64,000 bases of DNA from UBA7446 sp964014735 (GTDB lineage Bacteria > Bacteroidota > Bacteroidia > Flavobacteriales > Flavobacteriaceae): positions 1-64,000 of the forward strand of contig CAXHBH010000006.1 in assembly GCA_964014735.1 (NCBI GenBank), given 5' to 3'. A program made the position numbers and the translations under genes. Under the pieces are notes generated by a model that saw only the letters and a program-made list of their open reading frames with translations, ran no database searches and was not told where the DNA came from. The first letter of the stretch is position 1. Each line of letters starts with the position of its first letter. Shown here in pieces: positions 18,019-28,130 of the stretch.

Positions 18019-19503
18019 ATGTATAACATAGGATATGATATTGGTAGCTCCTCTATTAAAGCTGCACTGATAGAACTGGATACGGGAAAACAAATTGCTG
18101 TAACCCACGAGCCTAAAGGAGAAATGGGTATGATTAGTTCCCAATCATCTTGGGCAGAGCAAGATCCAGAGGTTTGGTGGGAACTGGTTTGCTTGGCTAC
18201 AAAAAAACTCCTAAAACAAACAGGTATAGATCCAGCTAAGATTATTGGGATTGGCATTGCTTATCAAATGCATGGGTTGGTTGTGGTAGACCGCAATGGA
18301 TCCCCACTTCGAAATGCTATAATATGGTGTGACAGTAGGGCTGTGGATATTGGGAATGAGGCCTTTAAGGCATTAGGCACCAAAAAATGTATGGAGCAAT
18401 TGCTCAACAGTCCTGCAAATTTTACGGCATCTAAGCTAAAGTGGGTGCATGACAACGAGCCAGATATTTATAAAAAAATCCACAAATACATGCTCCCTGG
18501 TGATTATATCGCCTATAAGTTTTCGGGCGACATAACCACTACCATCAACGGTTTATCAGAAGGTACACTTTGGGATTATAAAAACCATGAGCCTGCAAAC
18601 TGGCTGCTATCTTTCTACAATCTTAACCCGGACATGACACCTGATTTGGTAGATAATTTTTCCGTTCAGGTAAAACTAAATCAAAAGGGTGCTGAAGCAT
18701 CTGGATTGAAGTTAGGAACAGCTATAACATATCGTGCTGGTGACCAACCCAACAATGCGTTGTCTCTTAATGTCTTGAAACCAGGAGAGGTTGCTGCTAC
18801 AGGAGGAACTTCAGGAGTTGTATACGCCTTAACAGATAATATGCAAACAAAAGAGCTAGAACGTATCAATCATTTTGCGCATGTAAATTATACTGCGTCT
18901 GCTCCCGTTATTGGTAAGTTACTATGTATCAATGGCGCTGGTATACACTACAGGTGGATGAAAAATAATACAGGTGCTGAGAGTTATAATCACATGAATC
19001 AACTTGCCGATGCAGCACCAATAGGTGCCAACGGCTTATGCGTGATGCCTTTTGGTAATGGTGCTGAGCGTATGTTGGGCAATAAGAATATTGAAGCCAG
19101 GATGTTAAATATCAAACTTAATAAACATGACCAAGGTTCCATTTACCGTGCAACGCTGGAGGGCATTGCATTCTCTTTTATTTATGGGATGAAGTTTATT
19201 AAAAGTGACAATACCCCTTTGCATGTTATTAGGGCTGGAAATGATAATTTGTTCAGATCTGAGGTTTTCTCTAACACCATAGCATCCTTGATTGGCCAAG
19301 AGATAGAAATTTACAACACTACTGGCGCTATTGGTGCAGCAAGAGCTGCTTCAATGAGCAATACTGATTTGGCTGCTTTTGGCGAGCGTGTTTCTAATAA
19401 TGATTATGTCAGTAGTTATACCCCTCAAAAAAATGCAGACGCCTATATTGAAGCCTATGAGAAATGGGAAAAAGAACTTAATACAATCATAAATAACCAA
19501 TAA
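18019..19503 (+). CDS. xylB: Xylulokinase
   Basis: A 494-residue FGGY-family kinase, phosphorylating D-xylulose to xylulose 5-phosphate in the cytosol. The N-terminal ATPase loop YDIGSSSIKAALIE, the YQMHG motif followed by IIWCDSRA, the sugar/ATP loop VAATGGTSGVVYA and the C-terminal RAGNDNLFRSEVF fit xylulokinase rather than glycerol or gluconate kinase. Length is normal. It lies directly before xylose isomerase, with an 11-base gap, in the usual catabolic pairing. Confidence 0.95.
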   Translation: MYNIGYDIGSSSIKAALIELDTGKQIAVTHEPKGEMGMISSQSSWAEQDPEVWWELVCLATKKLLKQTGIDPAKIIGIGIAYQMHGLVVVDRNGSPLRNAIIWCDSRAVDIGNEAFKALGTKKCMEQLLNSPANFTASKLKWVHDNEPDIYKKIHKYMLPGDYIAYKFSGDITTTINGLSEGTLWDYKNHEPANWLLSFYNLNPDMTPDLVDNFSVQVKLNQKGAEASGLKLGTAITYRAGDQPNNALSLNVLKPGEVAATGGTSGVVYALTDNMQTKELERINHFAHVNYTASAPVIGKLLCINGAGIHYRWMKNNTGAESYNHMNQLADAAPIGANGLCVMPFGNGAERMLGNKNIEARMLNIKLNKHDQGSIYRATLEGIAFSFIYGMKFIKSDNTPLHVIRAGNDNLFRSEVFSNTIASLIGQEIEIYNTTGAIGAARAASMSNTDLAAFGERVSNNDYVSSYTPQKNADAYIEAYEKWEKELNTIINNQ

Positions 19504-19514
19504 ATAATTTAATT

Positions 19515-20834
19515 GTGGGAAATAAAGAATATTTCAAGGGAATACAAAAAATTGCATATGAGGGTAAAGAATCAGATAACTCTTTAGCATTTAAATATTA
19601 TAACCCTGACCAAGTTGTAGCTGGCAAGACCATGCGCGAACATTTTAAATTTGCCATTGCTTATTGGCATAGCTTCTGTGGTCAAGGAGCCGATCCGTTT
19701 GGTGCTGGTACACAAAACTTTCCTTGGGATCAAAGTTACGACCCAGTTCAAGCAGCTAAAGATAAAGCAGATGCTGCTTTTGAATTTATTTCTAAAATGG
19801 GATTCGATTACTTCTGCTTTCACGATTATGACCTTATTCAAGAAGGCAGCTCATTGGCCGAATCAGAGAAGCGATTGACAACGATTACAGATTATATCAA
19901 AAACAAACAGGAAGCTTCTGGGATCAAGCTTTTGTGGGGAACGGCAAATTGCTTTTCTAACCCAAGATATACGAACGGTGCGGCTACCAACCCGGATTTT
20001 GATGTAGTTGCCTATGCGGGTGCACAAGTAAAAATGGCATTGGATGCTACCATGAAACTCAATGGTGAAAACTACGTGTTCTGGGGTGGACGTGAAGGAT
20101 ATATTTCATTGCTAAACACGGACATGGGACGTGAGCAAGATCATATGGCACGTTTTTTAACCATGGCTAAAGACTATGCTCGCTCTCAAGGATTTAGAGG
20201 AACATTCTTTATTGAGCCCAAGCCTATGGAGCCAAGTAAACATCAATATGATTTTGATGCGGCAACCTCAATTGGTTTTTTACTAAAATATGGTCTTCAA
20301 GACGATTTTAAATTGAATATTGAAGTAAACCACGCGACATTGGCACAGCATACTTTTGAACATGAGCTTACGGTAGCTGCCAATGATAATATGTTAGGTA
20401 GTATTGATGCCAATAGGGGAGACTATCAAAACGGCTGGGATACCGATCAATTTCCAAACAATATTGAGGAAACGGCTAGAGCCATGATGGTTTTTCTTAA
20501 AGCAGGAGGTTTGCAAGGCGGTGGTATTAATTTTGATGCCAAAATCAGGCGAAACTCAACTGACTTGGAAGACCTATTCCATGCGCACATTGGAGGAGCA
20601 GATACCTTTGCACGTGGACTTCTAGTAGCAGATAAAGTACTCAATGACCCCGCGTTTTTGTCTATAGTTGATGGGCGATATGCTTCTTTTGATAGTGGAA
20701 AAGGGAGTGCGTTTGAGCAAGGAAAATTGTCACTTAGCGACTTATTTGATGTGGCGACTAGCAATACGGATGTCATAAAACCGAGAAGCGGTAAGCAAGA
20801 GTATTTGGAGAATATTTTAAACAATCATATATAA
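19515..20834 (+). CDS. xylA: Xylose isomerase
   Basis: A 439-residue metal-dependent isomerase converting D-xylose to D-xylulose. It shows FHDYDL with the catalytic His, the VFWGGREGY signature, FFIEPKPMEPSKHQYDFD and NIEVNHATLAQHTF metal ligands, and the late GGINFDAKIRR. The start is GTG at 19515: the family begins with the same ...YFKGIQKIAYEG segment right after the start and no nearer in-frame ATG exists. It sits between xylB and the xylose symporter gene, with gaps of about 10 bases on both sides. Confidence 0.97.
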   Translation: MGNKEYFKGIQKIAYEGKESDNSLAFKYYNPDQVVAGKTMREHFKFAIAYWHSFCGQGADPFGAGTQNFPWDQSYDPVQAAKDKADAAFEFISKMGFDYFCFHDYDLIQEGSSLAESEKRLTTITDYIKNKQEASGIKLLWGTANCFSNPRYTNGAATNPDFDVVAYAGAQVKMALDATMKLNGENYVFWGGREGYISLLNTDMGREQDHMARFLTMAKDYARSQGFRGTFFIEPKPMEPSKHQYDFDAATSIGFLLKYGLQDDFKLNIEVNHATLAQHTFEHELTVAANDNMLGSIDANRGDYQNGWDTDQFPNNIEETARAMMVFLKAGGLQGGGINFDAKIRRNSTDLEDLFHAHIGGADTFARGLLVADKVLNDPAFLSIVDGRYASFDSGKGSAFEQGKLSLSDLFDVATSNTDVIKPRSGKQEYLENILNNHI

Positions 20835-20844
20835 ACAAACAATC

Positions 20845-22254
20845 ATGGGGAACAAATCATATTTATTAAGGTTAACTTTGGTAGCTACATTAGGTGGCCT
20901 GCTATTTGGTTATGATACTGGAGTAATTGCGGGAACAGTAGGCTCTCTAGATGCTTTTTTTATTGAACCTAAGGGATTAGACGAACTAGCTGCTAGTTCC
21001 TTAAAAGGATGGCTTGTTTCCATTGCACTTATTGGATGTATTATCGGAGGTGCTGTTGCAGGGGTTGTTGGTAAGAAATTGGGTAGAAAAAAAGGATTGG
21101 TGGTGGCCGGTGTTTTATTCTTTATTTCTGCACTTGGTTCAGCACTTCCTGAAATGTTTACTCAACCACTTGGCCAAGGCGATCATACGCTATCTACTGT
21201 TTTTATGATTTATAGACTTATAGGAGGAATTGGCGTTGGAATAGCATCTATGTTGTCTCCTGTCTATATCGCTGAAATTGCACCAGCCAAGGATAGAGGG
21301 AAATTAGTTTCCTATAACCAACTGGCAATTGTAGGTGGTTTTATGGTTGTCTATTTTGTAAACTATTTCATTGCCTTGAGTGGCGACGATTTATGGCTCA
21401 ACGATATTGGTTGGCGTTATATGTTTGCTTCTGAATTGGTACCGGTTAGTATTTTCTTATTGCTACTGTATTTTGTTCCTGATACACCGAGATCTTTGGT
21501 TTCACACGATAAAGAAGCGGAGGCATTAGAAATTCTAAAGAAAGTAAATAGCGAGAATGAGGCACAGAGTATTTTGAGTGATATTAAGAATACGCTTGTT
21601 GTTAAAACGAATAGTGCACTAACATATGGCTGGGGTCTTATCATCATCGGTATTTTGCTTTCCGTATTTCAGCAATTTGTAGGGATTAACGTTGTATTAT
21701 ACTACGCGCCAGAAATTTTCAAAACCTTGAACTTGGGCACAGACGCAGCACTTTTACAAACCATTATTGTAGGAATTGTAAACTTCCTATTTACAATTAT
21801 TGCCGTTAAAACGGTAGATAATTATGGACGAAAGCCGTTGATGTTTATTGGTGCAGTTGGAATGGCTGTTTCCATGATTGCCTTAGGATTTGCTTTCTAC
21901 GCTGAAATTGGTGGATACGCTGCGCTCATTTGTATGATGGTTTATGTAGCCGCGTTTGCATTGAGTTGGGGTCCGGTTACATGGGTACTACTCGCTGAAA
22001 TTTTCCCGAATGATGTTCGTAACAAGGCAATGCCAATTGCAGTAGCAGCACAGTGGCTTTCCAACTGGTTGGTATCAGCAACCTTTCCAGTGATGAACGA
22101 AAATTCATATTTGGTTGACACATTCAACAATGGCTTTGCATATTGGATCTATGGAATTATGTCTGTACTGGCTGCTGTATTCGTTCTAAAATACGTGCCA
22201 GAAACAAAGGGCAAAACACTTGAGGAAATGAACAATCTTTGGAAAAAGAAATAA
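20845..22254 (+). CDS. xylE: D-xylose:H+ symporter (MFS sugar porter)
   Basis: A 469-residue inner-membrane transporter with 12 predicted helices. The sugar-porter signatures are present: GYDTGVIAGTVGSLDAFF in helix 1, GRKKGL in loop 2-3, PDTPRSL in the central loop, QQFVGINVVLYYAPEIF in helix 7 and the C-terminal PETKGKTLEEM. These match bacterial XylE. As the last gene of the GH43-xylB-xylA operon, its substrate is almost certainly D-xylose. A strong terminator follows. Confidence 0.94.
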   Translation: MGNKSYLLRLTLVATLGGLLFGYDTGVIAGTVGSLDAFFIEPKGLDELAASSLKGWLVSIALIGCIIGGAVAGVVGKKLGRKKGLVVAGVLFFISALGSALPEMFTQPLGQGDHTLSTVFMIYRLIGGIGVGIASMLSPVYIAEIAPAKDRGKLVSYNQLAIVGGFMVVYFVNYFIALSGDDLWLNDIGWRYMFASELVPVSIFLLLLYFVPDTPRSLVSHDKEAEALEILKKVNSENEAQSILSDIKNTLVVKTNSALTYGWGLIIIGILLSVFQQFVGINVVLYYAPEIFKTLNLGTDAALLQTIIVGIVNFLFTIIAVKTVDNYGRKPLMFIGAVGMAVSMIALGFAFYAEIGGYAALICMMVYVAAFALSWGPVTWVLLAEIFPNDVRNKAMPIAVAAQWLSNWLVSATFPVMNENSYLVDTFNNGFAYWIYGIMSVLAAVFVLKYVPETKGKTLEEMNNLWKKK

Positions 22255-22291
22255 GCCTTTAATTCAGCGTATAGTTACAAGTCTTTAATGT

Positions 22292-22330
22292 AAAAACCAC
22301 CATTTCAATAGTTTTAAATGGTGGTTTTTT
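22292..22330. terminator. Bidirectional terminator between xylE and the beta-helix gene
   Basis: A 14-bp perfect stem (AAAAACCACCATTT at 22292-22305 with its complement at 22316-22329) with a 10-base loop. The A/T ends give U-tracts on both strands, serving the convergent xylE and beta-helix genes. Confidence 0.88.
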
Positions 22331-22336
22331 TATTGT

Positions 22337-24700
22337 TTATTTTTTGATAAAGCGTATAGATTTTGTCTCATCATTATTATTGGAGACATTTATAAAATAG
22401 ATCCCAGTATCAAGTTTAGACACGTTTAGCTTAAGGCTATTCTCATTTCTTTGTTGTTGAATCGCTAGTTTTCTGCCCAATACGTCGTAAACCTCAACAC
22501 CTTCTTCATCTGTAATATTAATAAGTGTAAGCATGTCTTTTGTTGGATTGGGGTAGGCATAAACAGCAGTTGATTGCAAAGGGTTGTCTGACATTGAAAG
22601 TTGTTGACTTTGATATTCATAGGCACCAATATCAACAATGTCCCCTAAAGTACCGAATTCAACCTCATTATTGCCTTCTGTAACCAGTGAAAAATCATCT
22701 AAATAGTAATCTACTCCTATATTGTTATTAACAGCAGGACCTTTTACGAATATATAGCTATTACTATCCATACTGCTATGCGTATAATCAACCTTAAGCA
22801 AAGTCCATTGACTACTGGAAATCTGAACTGGAGAATCAAGAGGAATTGATGTACCGCTGCCATTTTCTATTTTCCTAAGTAAAATCTCCGCAGTTCCACT
22901 AGCACCTTCTGGCAGTTTCGCATATATATAAATTGTGTAGTTGTTTCCAGCAATAAGCTGATCAATAGTAAAACGTGCACTGTGAAAATTTTTAGTTCGT
23001 CCATAAACCTTGATGCTGTAATCACCAGTTTTAGCAGCCTCGTTACTTAATGCAACAGAATTATTGTCGTTTTCTGTTGACCAAGCAGACCAACCCGAGA
23101 TCGAATCTTCAAAGCTTGAATAAGCAATCGCATTTTCCGGAGCCATTGGTCTCGCAATACCAAGAATATCGTAAGAAGGGGTGTTTGTCGCTAAGCCGCT
23201 ATTTATAGCTGGTGAACTTTGTTGTAAAGAAAAATCGGTACCATCAAGATAATCAGACCATCCAGCTAGATTATTTGCATCATCTGCCAAAGTAGGAACA
23301 CTCACAAATAATGGGTCAACATTAATTTGATTCTCTGGAACCTGATTTCCTGGGTAAGCAACAGTACCATTAACAAAAATATTATTTGTTGCAATTTTGG
23401 TTCCATCATTGGCATTTTCGACAATATCATCAGTGTTAGGATCATCCGTAGTAAAAGGGTTATCAACGTTATTTAATTTCAGCGCAGAATAATCGTTAAA
23501 ACGCGTTACTACTATGTTGTTTACCACTGTCACATTATAGACATAATTAGCAATAATTCCAGCTACTTTTTGCCCTCCATGTCTAGGATTGCTCTCAACA
23601 TTTTGAGAGATATCCTGAATAATTTCATGCACCCCATTAAAGTAAATAGTATTATTTCTAATTAAAGCTGATGCGCCCTTAGATCTGTCGAAGTTAATTC
23701 CATTTTTACCATTGTTTACACATAGATTATTTTCGAATAAAAAAGTTCCATAATAATCATCATCACTTCGGGTTACATATAAACCTTGTCCATCTAAAAT
23801 TGTTGAATAATCTGCATTTCCATAATTCCCACTTGGAGGAATTCCGTTCGGGGGAATAACCCCTGATTTCATGTAAAAAGGAATTCGATTCCAGTTATTA
23901 TAAACTGTATTTCCACGTAATATCATTTTGATATTATCTCCGTTATCTGACTCAGAAATTGCTTTAGCTTCAGCAAATACTATAGCACTAGACGCATTAG
24001 ATGTCCACCAAGTTGTATTAAAAACTGTATTATTTTCAATTGTTATGTGGTCACTATCGTTAAAACGTATGCCAGAGCCTGTTGTATGATGTACAGTATT
24101 ATTTCGAACGATTATGTGATGATGGAGAAAGTTTTGACTAAAACCACCCCAGATACCAAAACCGGAAAAATAACTATGTGTATATGGGAAATCTTCCTGG
24201 TCGCACTTAACTTTCCATTGCCTCTCAGTAATTGCCATTCCATAAGTTATGGATGCCGCAGGACCTTCTATTTCAAAACCATCGATAATAATATAGCTTT
24301 GAGGGCCATTAATTAAAACACCACCCCTTCCATCAAATACAATTTTAGGGCTATGATTAGGATAGTTACGGACGGTAATATAATTTCCTTCTGTTCCAGA
24401 TTTGTTGATAATTACAACGGGATGGTTGCTCATGTTCACACTTAATGAACCATCTGAGGGATGTGCTAAGGCAGTCCCATAATTTTGATTTTTATATGTT
24501 CCATTCATTACAAAAACGGTACCACCAGCACTTACTTCAGCAATCCCCTTATTGATGGTTGCAAAAGGCGCATTTTCTGTCCCCCCATTTGAGTCGTTGC
24601 CTATTAATGCGGAAACATAATAGTCTTGTGCTTTAAGATTTAATGCAACAAATAATACGAGTATTAAATTGAGAACGTAACGGCTATTTATAGACAACAT
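22337..24700 (-). CDS. T9SS-secreted parallel beta-helix protein with CBM-like domain
   Basis: A 787-residue secreted protein: signal peptide (LNLKAQ), then DUF1565-like YYVSALIGNDSNGG...PFATINKGIAEV entering a right-handed beta-helix (about 25-520) with repeated NNTV, NNTI and NNIV turns. Next is a jelly-roll domain (about 525-675: YSSFEDSISGWSAW to YYLDDFSLV) like CBM4/9/22 modules, and finally a T9SS type A sorting tail (YPNPTKDML...GIYFINV). The beta-helix resembles pectate lyase and chondroitinase B folds, but I see no catalytic site that fixes an activity, so a lyase, hydrolase or binder are all possible. Start: ATG 24700 is preferred over TTG 24709. It is divergent from susC. Confidence 0.85.
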   Translation of the reverse strand: MLSINSRYVLNLILVLFVALNLKAQDYYVSALIGNDSNGGTENAPFATINKGIAEVSAGGTVFVMNGTYKNQNYGTALAHPSDGSLSVNMSNHPVVIINKSGTEGNYITVRNYPNHSPKIVFDGRGGVLINGPQSYIIIDGFEIEGPAASITYGMAITERQWKVKCDQEDFPYTHSYFSGFGIWGGFSQNFLHHHIIVRNNTVHHTTGSGIRFNDSDHITIENNTVFNTTWWTSNASSAIVFAEAKAISESDNGDNIKMILRGNTVYNNWNRIPFYMKSGVIPPNGIPPSGNYGNADYSTILDGQGLYVTRSDDDYYGTFLFENNLCVNNGKNGINFDRSKGASALIRNNTIYFNGVHEIIQDISQNVESNPRHGGQKVAGIIANYVYNVTVVNNIVVTRFNDYSALKLNNVDNPFTTDDPNTDDIVENANDGTKIATNNIFVNGTVAYPGNQVPENQINVDPLFVSVPTLADDANNLAGWSDYLDGTDFSLQQSSPAINSGLATNTPSYDILGIARPMAPENAIAYSSFEDSISGWSAWSTENDNNSVALSNEAAKTGDYSIKVYGRTKNFHSARFTIDQLIAGNNYTIYIYAKLPEGASGTAEILLRKIENGSGTSIPLDSPVQISSSQWTLLKVDYTHSSMDSNSYIFVKGPAVNNNIGVDYYLDDFSLVTEGNNEVEFGTLGDIVDIGAYEYQSQQLSMSDNPLQSTAVYAYPNPTKDMLTLINITDEEGVEVYDVLGRKLAIQQQRNENSLKLNVSKLDTGIYFINVSNNNDETKSIRFIKK

Positions 24701-24709
24701 ATGATACAA

Positions 24710-24952
24710 TTATGGTTTATAATTTTGGTGTATAAACTTATCCAAATCGAAATTATCATAAGCGAATATTACTAATTATAAGTTTTGAGTTTAAAGCTAA
24801 GATAAATTGACTAACCCACGCTGTAAAATTGCCAATTTTCTAAATATGTATTAAAAATTTTGATAATGACACAAATGTTTTAATGAATAATTCAAAAGTT
24901 GTAAAATAGGTATGCAAAAAATAAATAAATTTCAATCTCAAAATTACAACTA
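24710..24952. other. Divergent intergenic region between the beta-helix gene and susC
   Basis: A 243-base, very AT-rich gap with both flanking genes reading outward, so it should hold both promoters and any operator for the AraC-type domain of the regulator. I see one TAATTTTG at 24720-24727 on the plus strand but no complete TTTG-N19-TAnnTTTG pair near susC, and no clear inverted repeat. Confidence 0.45.
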
Positions 24953-27900
24953 ATGAAAAAACTAATTTTTACACTATTATTATTACCGTTATTTGCCTTT
25001 TCACAAGGCAAAATTGTAAGTGGTGTAGTCAATGATGACATGGGTGGTCCACTACCTGGTGCGACTGTACAGGTTAAAGGCTCAGAATCCATAGGTTCCA
25101 TAACTGATTTTGATGGAAAGTTTACTATAGCTTTAAAGAATGGAGAAACCAAGATCATCATTTCCTATGTTGGTTTTGAGAGTCAAGAAGTTGACGTATC
25201 AGGCCAAAATAATATATCAGTATCATTACAGCAAGACGTTTCCGAGTTAGAGGAAGTTGTTGTTATTGGATATGGTACAGTATTAAAGAAGGATTTAACA
25301 GGTTCTGTTTCGTCTGTTAAGGTTAGTGAAACAATTTCACGTCAATCCACTACTGTGGATCAATTACTTCAGGGTAGAGCTGCCGGTATTCAAGTAATAC
25401 AAAATGCAGCTAACCCAGGTTCTGGTATTAGTGTTCGAATTCGAGGTACAAGTAGCTTGAGGGGAAACAACGAGCCACTTTATGTTGTAGATGGAATTAT
25501 TATTTCCTCTGCAAGTGAAGACGTTGTTGCAACAGGCGGTAACAACACAGGACAAGAACAACAAAACGGTCTAAATGGTATAAATCCAAGAGATATAGAA
25601 GATATTCAAGTATTAAAAGATGCCTCTGCGACAGCCATTTACGGCTCTAGGGGTGCAAATGGGGTAATTCTTATCACCACCAAGAAAGGTACGCCCAATG
25701 AGGTCAAAACAAATTTCTTTATGAACACTTCTATGAGAAGTGTTACCAAAACATATGACGTACTCGATGCATTTGATTATGCGCGCTACAGAAACGAATC
25801 TAACTTAAGAACAACAGCTACTGCTTTTCCTGCCTTTCATATTGAGGGCAACCAGTTATATCAAATTGTAAATAATGATGGAAATGTATCCATTTCGGAT
25901 ACACCAGTAACTACGGTCGACTGGCAAGATGAGCTACTTAATTTGTCTACTAGTTTAAGTGTTGGTGGTTCCGTGTCTGGCGGTAGTGATAATGGAAACT
26001 ACTATTTATCTGCTGGTTTTAACGATCAGAAAGGTCTAGCGAAAAACTCGAGTTTTAAAAGTGGAGATATTCGCTTAAACTTAAACCAAACATTGAGTCC
26101 CAAAATTAAAATTAATGCACGCCTTAGTGGATTTTTTAGTGCAACTGATTTTGCAGAAGGGGGTGATTTAATTGGTAGTGCAAACCAGAGTTTTATCAGA
26201 AACTTGCTTTCTTTCCGTCCAATACTTCCTGACGGATTAGAGGATGCGGAAAACATTGACGATTTAGGTATTTCAAGCCCATATTCTTTTATTGATGACT
26301 TTGAAGATAAGTCTAATGAAAACAGATTTTTTGGGTCTTTAACAGCCACCTTTGATTTAGGTCTTAAAGGGTTAAGCTATCAAGTTAGGGCTGGTGGTAA
26401 CATAAGAACTAAAGAAAGAAGAAGATTTTACGGACTGACAACATATGTTGGGCTTAACGCAAATGGACAACTTCAATTATCTAATTTGAACGCATCTTCC
26501 TTTCAAGTTGTTAATACATTGCGTTTTAACAGAACATTTAATAGAAAACACCGTATCAACTCTGTATTCGGGCTTACGTACGATCAACGTACAACGAAAA
26601 ACATGACTTACGTGGTGCAAGACTTTGTAACGTTAGAAAAAACAACTGAACAACCTTTCTTAGGCCAGGTTATTTCTAGTCCACTAGCAAACCTCGACCG
26701 CGAGACCAAGCTATTTTCCATGCTGGGGCGTGTTAATTATGCCTTTGATAACAAATATATAATAACAGCCAGTTTCCGTAGAGATGGTGTTTCTAAATTT
26801 TTGGAAGAAGATAGATACGGGTTTTTCCCATCTGTTGCACTTGCTTGGAATGTTCACCGTGAAGGATTTATTAAAAATATTGATGCCATTGACCAGTTAA
26901 AGTTACGTGTGGGTTGGGGTCAAATTGGTAACCACGGAATTGGTGCTTACGGGACTTTATCTAACTACGGTATCAACTCAAGCGTATTATATGGAACTCC
27001 GACTAATGGAACTAGTGTACCGTTGATTTTGAATAACATTGCCAACGCAACATTGACTTGGGAGACTACAGAGCAATCTAATATTGGTGTAGATTTCTCT
27101 TTGGCGGATGGAATTGTAACAGGAACTGTTGATGCATATGACAAAACAACCAAAGACTTATTGGTAAGCTCCAATATTGCTCCTTCAACTGGTTTTAGCA
27201 ACTTACTAGTTAATAGAGGTGAGTTGTCAAATAAAGGATTGGAAATTGCACTTCAAGTTAATCCGATTAGCACAGACGACTTAGACATTAGCTTTGGAGG
27301 TAATATTGCGTTTAACGAAACGAGAATTGAAGGACTGTCTTCACAGCCTCTTTCTCCTATATTAATAGATGGTAGCTATGCTGACAGGCGTTTTTATTTA
27401 GGAAATACGATTAGTAGAGGTAACTACTTTAAGTATCCTGCCAATATTTTTATTGAAGGCGAAGAGACAGCACTGTTTTACGGATTTGAGACGGACGGTA
27501 TTTACCAAACGGGCGATACAACAGTTGGAAATGCGCAAGCTGGTGATGTCCGTATTATAGATCAAAACGGAGATAACGTAATTGATATATCAGATAGAAC
27601 CATTATTGGTAATCCAAACCCAGATTATACATTTGGTATAAACCTTTCTGTTCGTTATAAGGCATTCTCATTGAGTGCACTTGTTAATGGTGTTTATGGG
27701 AATGATATTATTAATGGGAACTTAATACAAATGGGAAATGCTGAGGGATTGTTTAGAAATATCTTGAGCGACGCTTATCACGGAGCTTGGCGCCCTGAAA
27801 AGCCTTCCAACAGTTATCCACGCATTGGTTATGTAGGCAATGACGGCCCAGAATTTCTAGCTATTTCTGATCGATATGTTGAAGATGGAAGTTATTTACG

Positions 27901-28126
27901 TTTAAACAACGTAACACTAGGTTATGATCTTCCTATCAAAGAAAATAATACCATAAAAGGGGCTAATATTTATGTTACTGGACAAAATCTTTTGACTCTA
28001 ACAAATTACAGTGGCTATGACCCTGAAATAACCAGTTTTATGTGGACAGGTCTTATAAGCGGGGTTGACTGGAACGGCCCACCAAACTCAAGAAATATTT
28101 TAATCGGATTAAACTTAAATTTTTAA
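24953..28126 (+). CDS. susC: SusC/RagA-type TonB-dependent outer-membrane receptor
   Basis: A 1057-residue glycan importer. It has a signal peptide (FAFSQ), a CarboxypepD_reg domain (about 20-100), the SusC-specific LEEVVVIGYGTVLKKDLTGSV box, a plug with RIRGTSSLRGNNEPLYVVDG and KDASATAIYGSRGANGVILITTKKG, and a 22-strand barrel ending in Phe (LIGLNLNF). It forms the pore beneath a SusD lid and imports oligosaccharides using TonB energy. It is the first gene of a long run to about 45.3 kb and is followed by susD after 4 bases. Confidence 0.98.
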   Translation: MKKLIFTLLLLPLFAFSQGKIVSGVVNDDMGGPLPGATVQVKGSESIGSITDFDGKFTIALKNGETKIIISYVGFESQEVDVSGQNNISVSLQQDVSELEEVVVIGYGTVLKKDLTGSVSSVKVSETISRQSTTVDQLLQGRAAGIQVIQNAANPGSGISVRIRGTSSLRGNNEPLYVVDGIIISSASEDVVATGGNNTGQEQQNGLNGINPRDIEDIQVLKDASATAIYGSRGANGVILITTKKGTPNEVKTNFFMNTSMRSVTKTYDVLDAFDYARYRNESNLRTTATAFPAFHIEGNQLYQIVNNDGNVSISDTPVTTVDWQDELLNLSTSLSVGGSVSGGSDNGNYYLSAGFNDQKGLAKNSSFKSGDIRLNLNQTLSPKIKINARLSGFFSATDFAEGGDLIGSANQSFIRNLLSFRPILPDGLEDAENIDDLGISSPYSFIDDFEDKSNENRFFGSLTATFDLGLKGLSYQVRAGGNIRTKERRRFYGLTTYVGLNANGQLQLSNLNASSFQVVNTLRFNRTFNRKHRINSVFGLTYDQRTTKNMTYVVQDFVTLEKTTEQPFLGQVISSPLANLDRETKLFSMLGRVNYAFDNKYIITASFRRDGVSKFLEEDRYGFFPSVALAWNVHREGFIKNIDAIDQLKLRVGWGQIGNHGIGAYGTLSNYGINSSVLYGTPTNGTSVPLILNNIANATLTWETTEQSNIGVDFSLADGIVTGTVDAYDKTTKDLLVSSNIAPSTGFSNLLVNRGELSNKGLEIALQVNPISTDDLDISFGGNIAFNETRIEGLSSQPLSPILIDGSYADRRFYLGNTISRGNYFKYPANIFIEGEETALFYGFETDGIYQTGDTTVGNAQAGDVRIIDQNGDNVIDISDRTIIGNPNPDYTFGINLSVRYKAFSLSALVNGVYGNDIINGNLIQMGNAEGLFRNILSDAYHGAWRPEKPSNSYPRIGYVGNDGPEFLAISDRYVEDGSYLRLNNVTLGYDLPIKENNTIKGANIYVTGQNLLTLTNYSGYDPEITSFMWTGLISGVDWNGPPNSRNILIGLNLNF

Positions 28127-28130
28127 TATC

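Noticed and set aside
22337..24700. Naming the beta-helix protein a pectate lyase
   Set aside because: Only the fold type is visible; no lyase catalytic residues were recognised and no uronate pathway is present.
24720..24727. TAATTTTG as the susC promoter
   Set aside because: It would leave a leader of about 220 bases and has no -33 partner; kept only as a note on the intergenic region.
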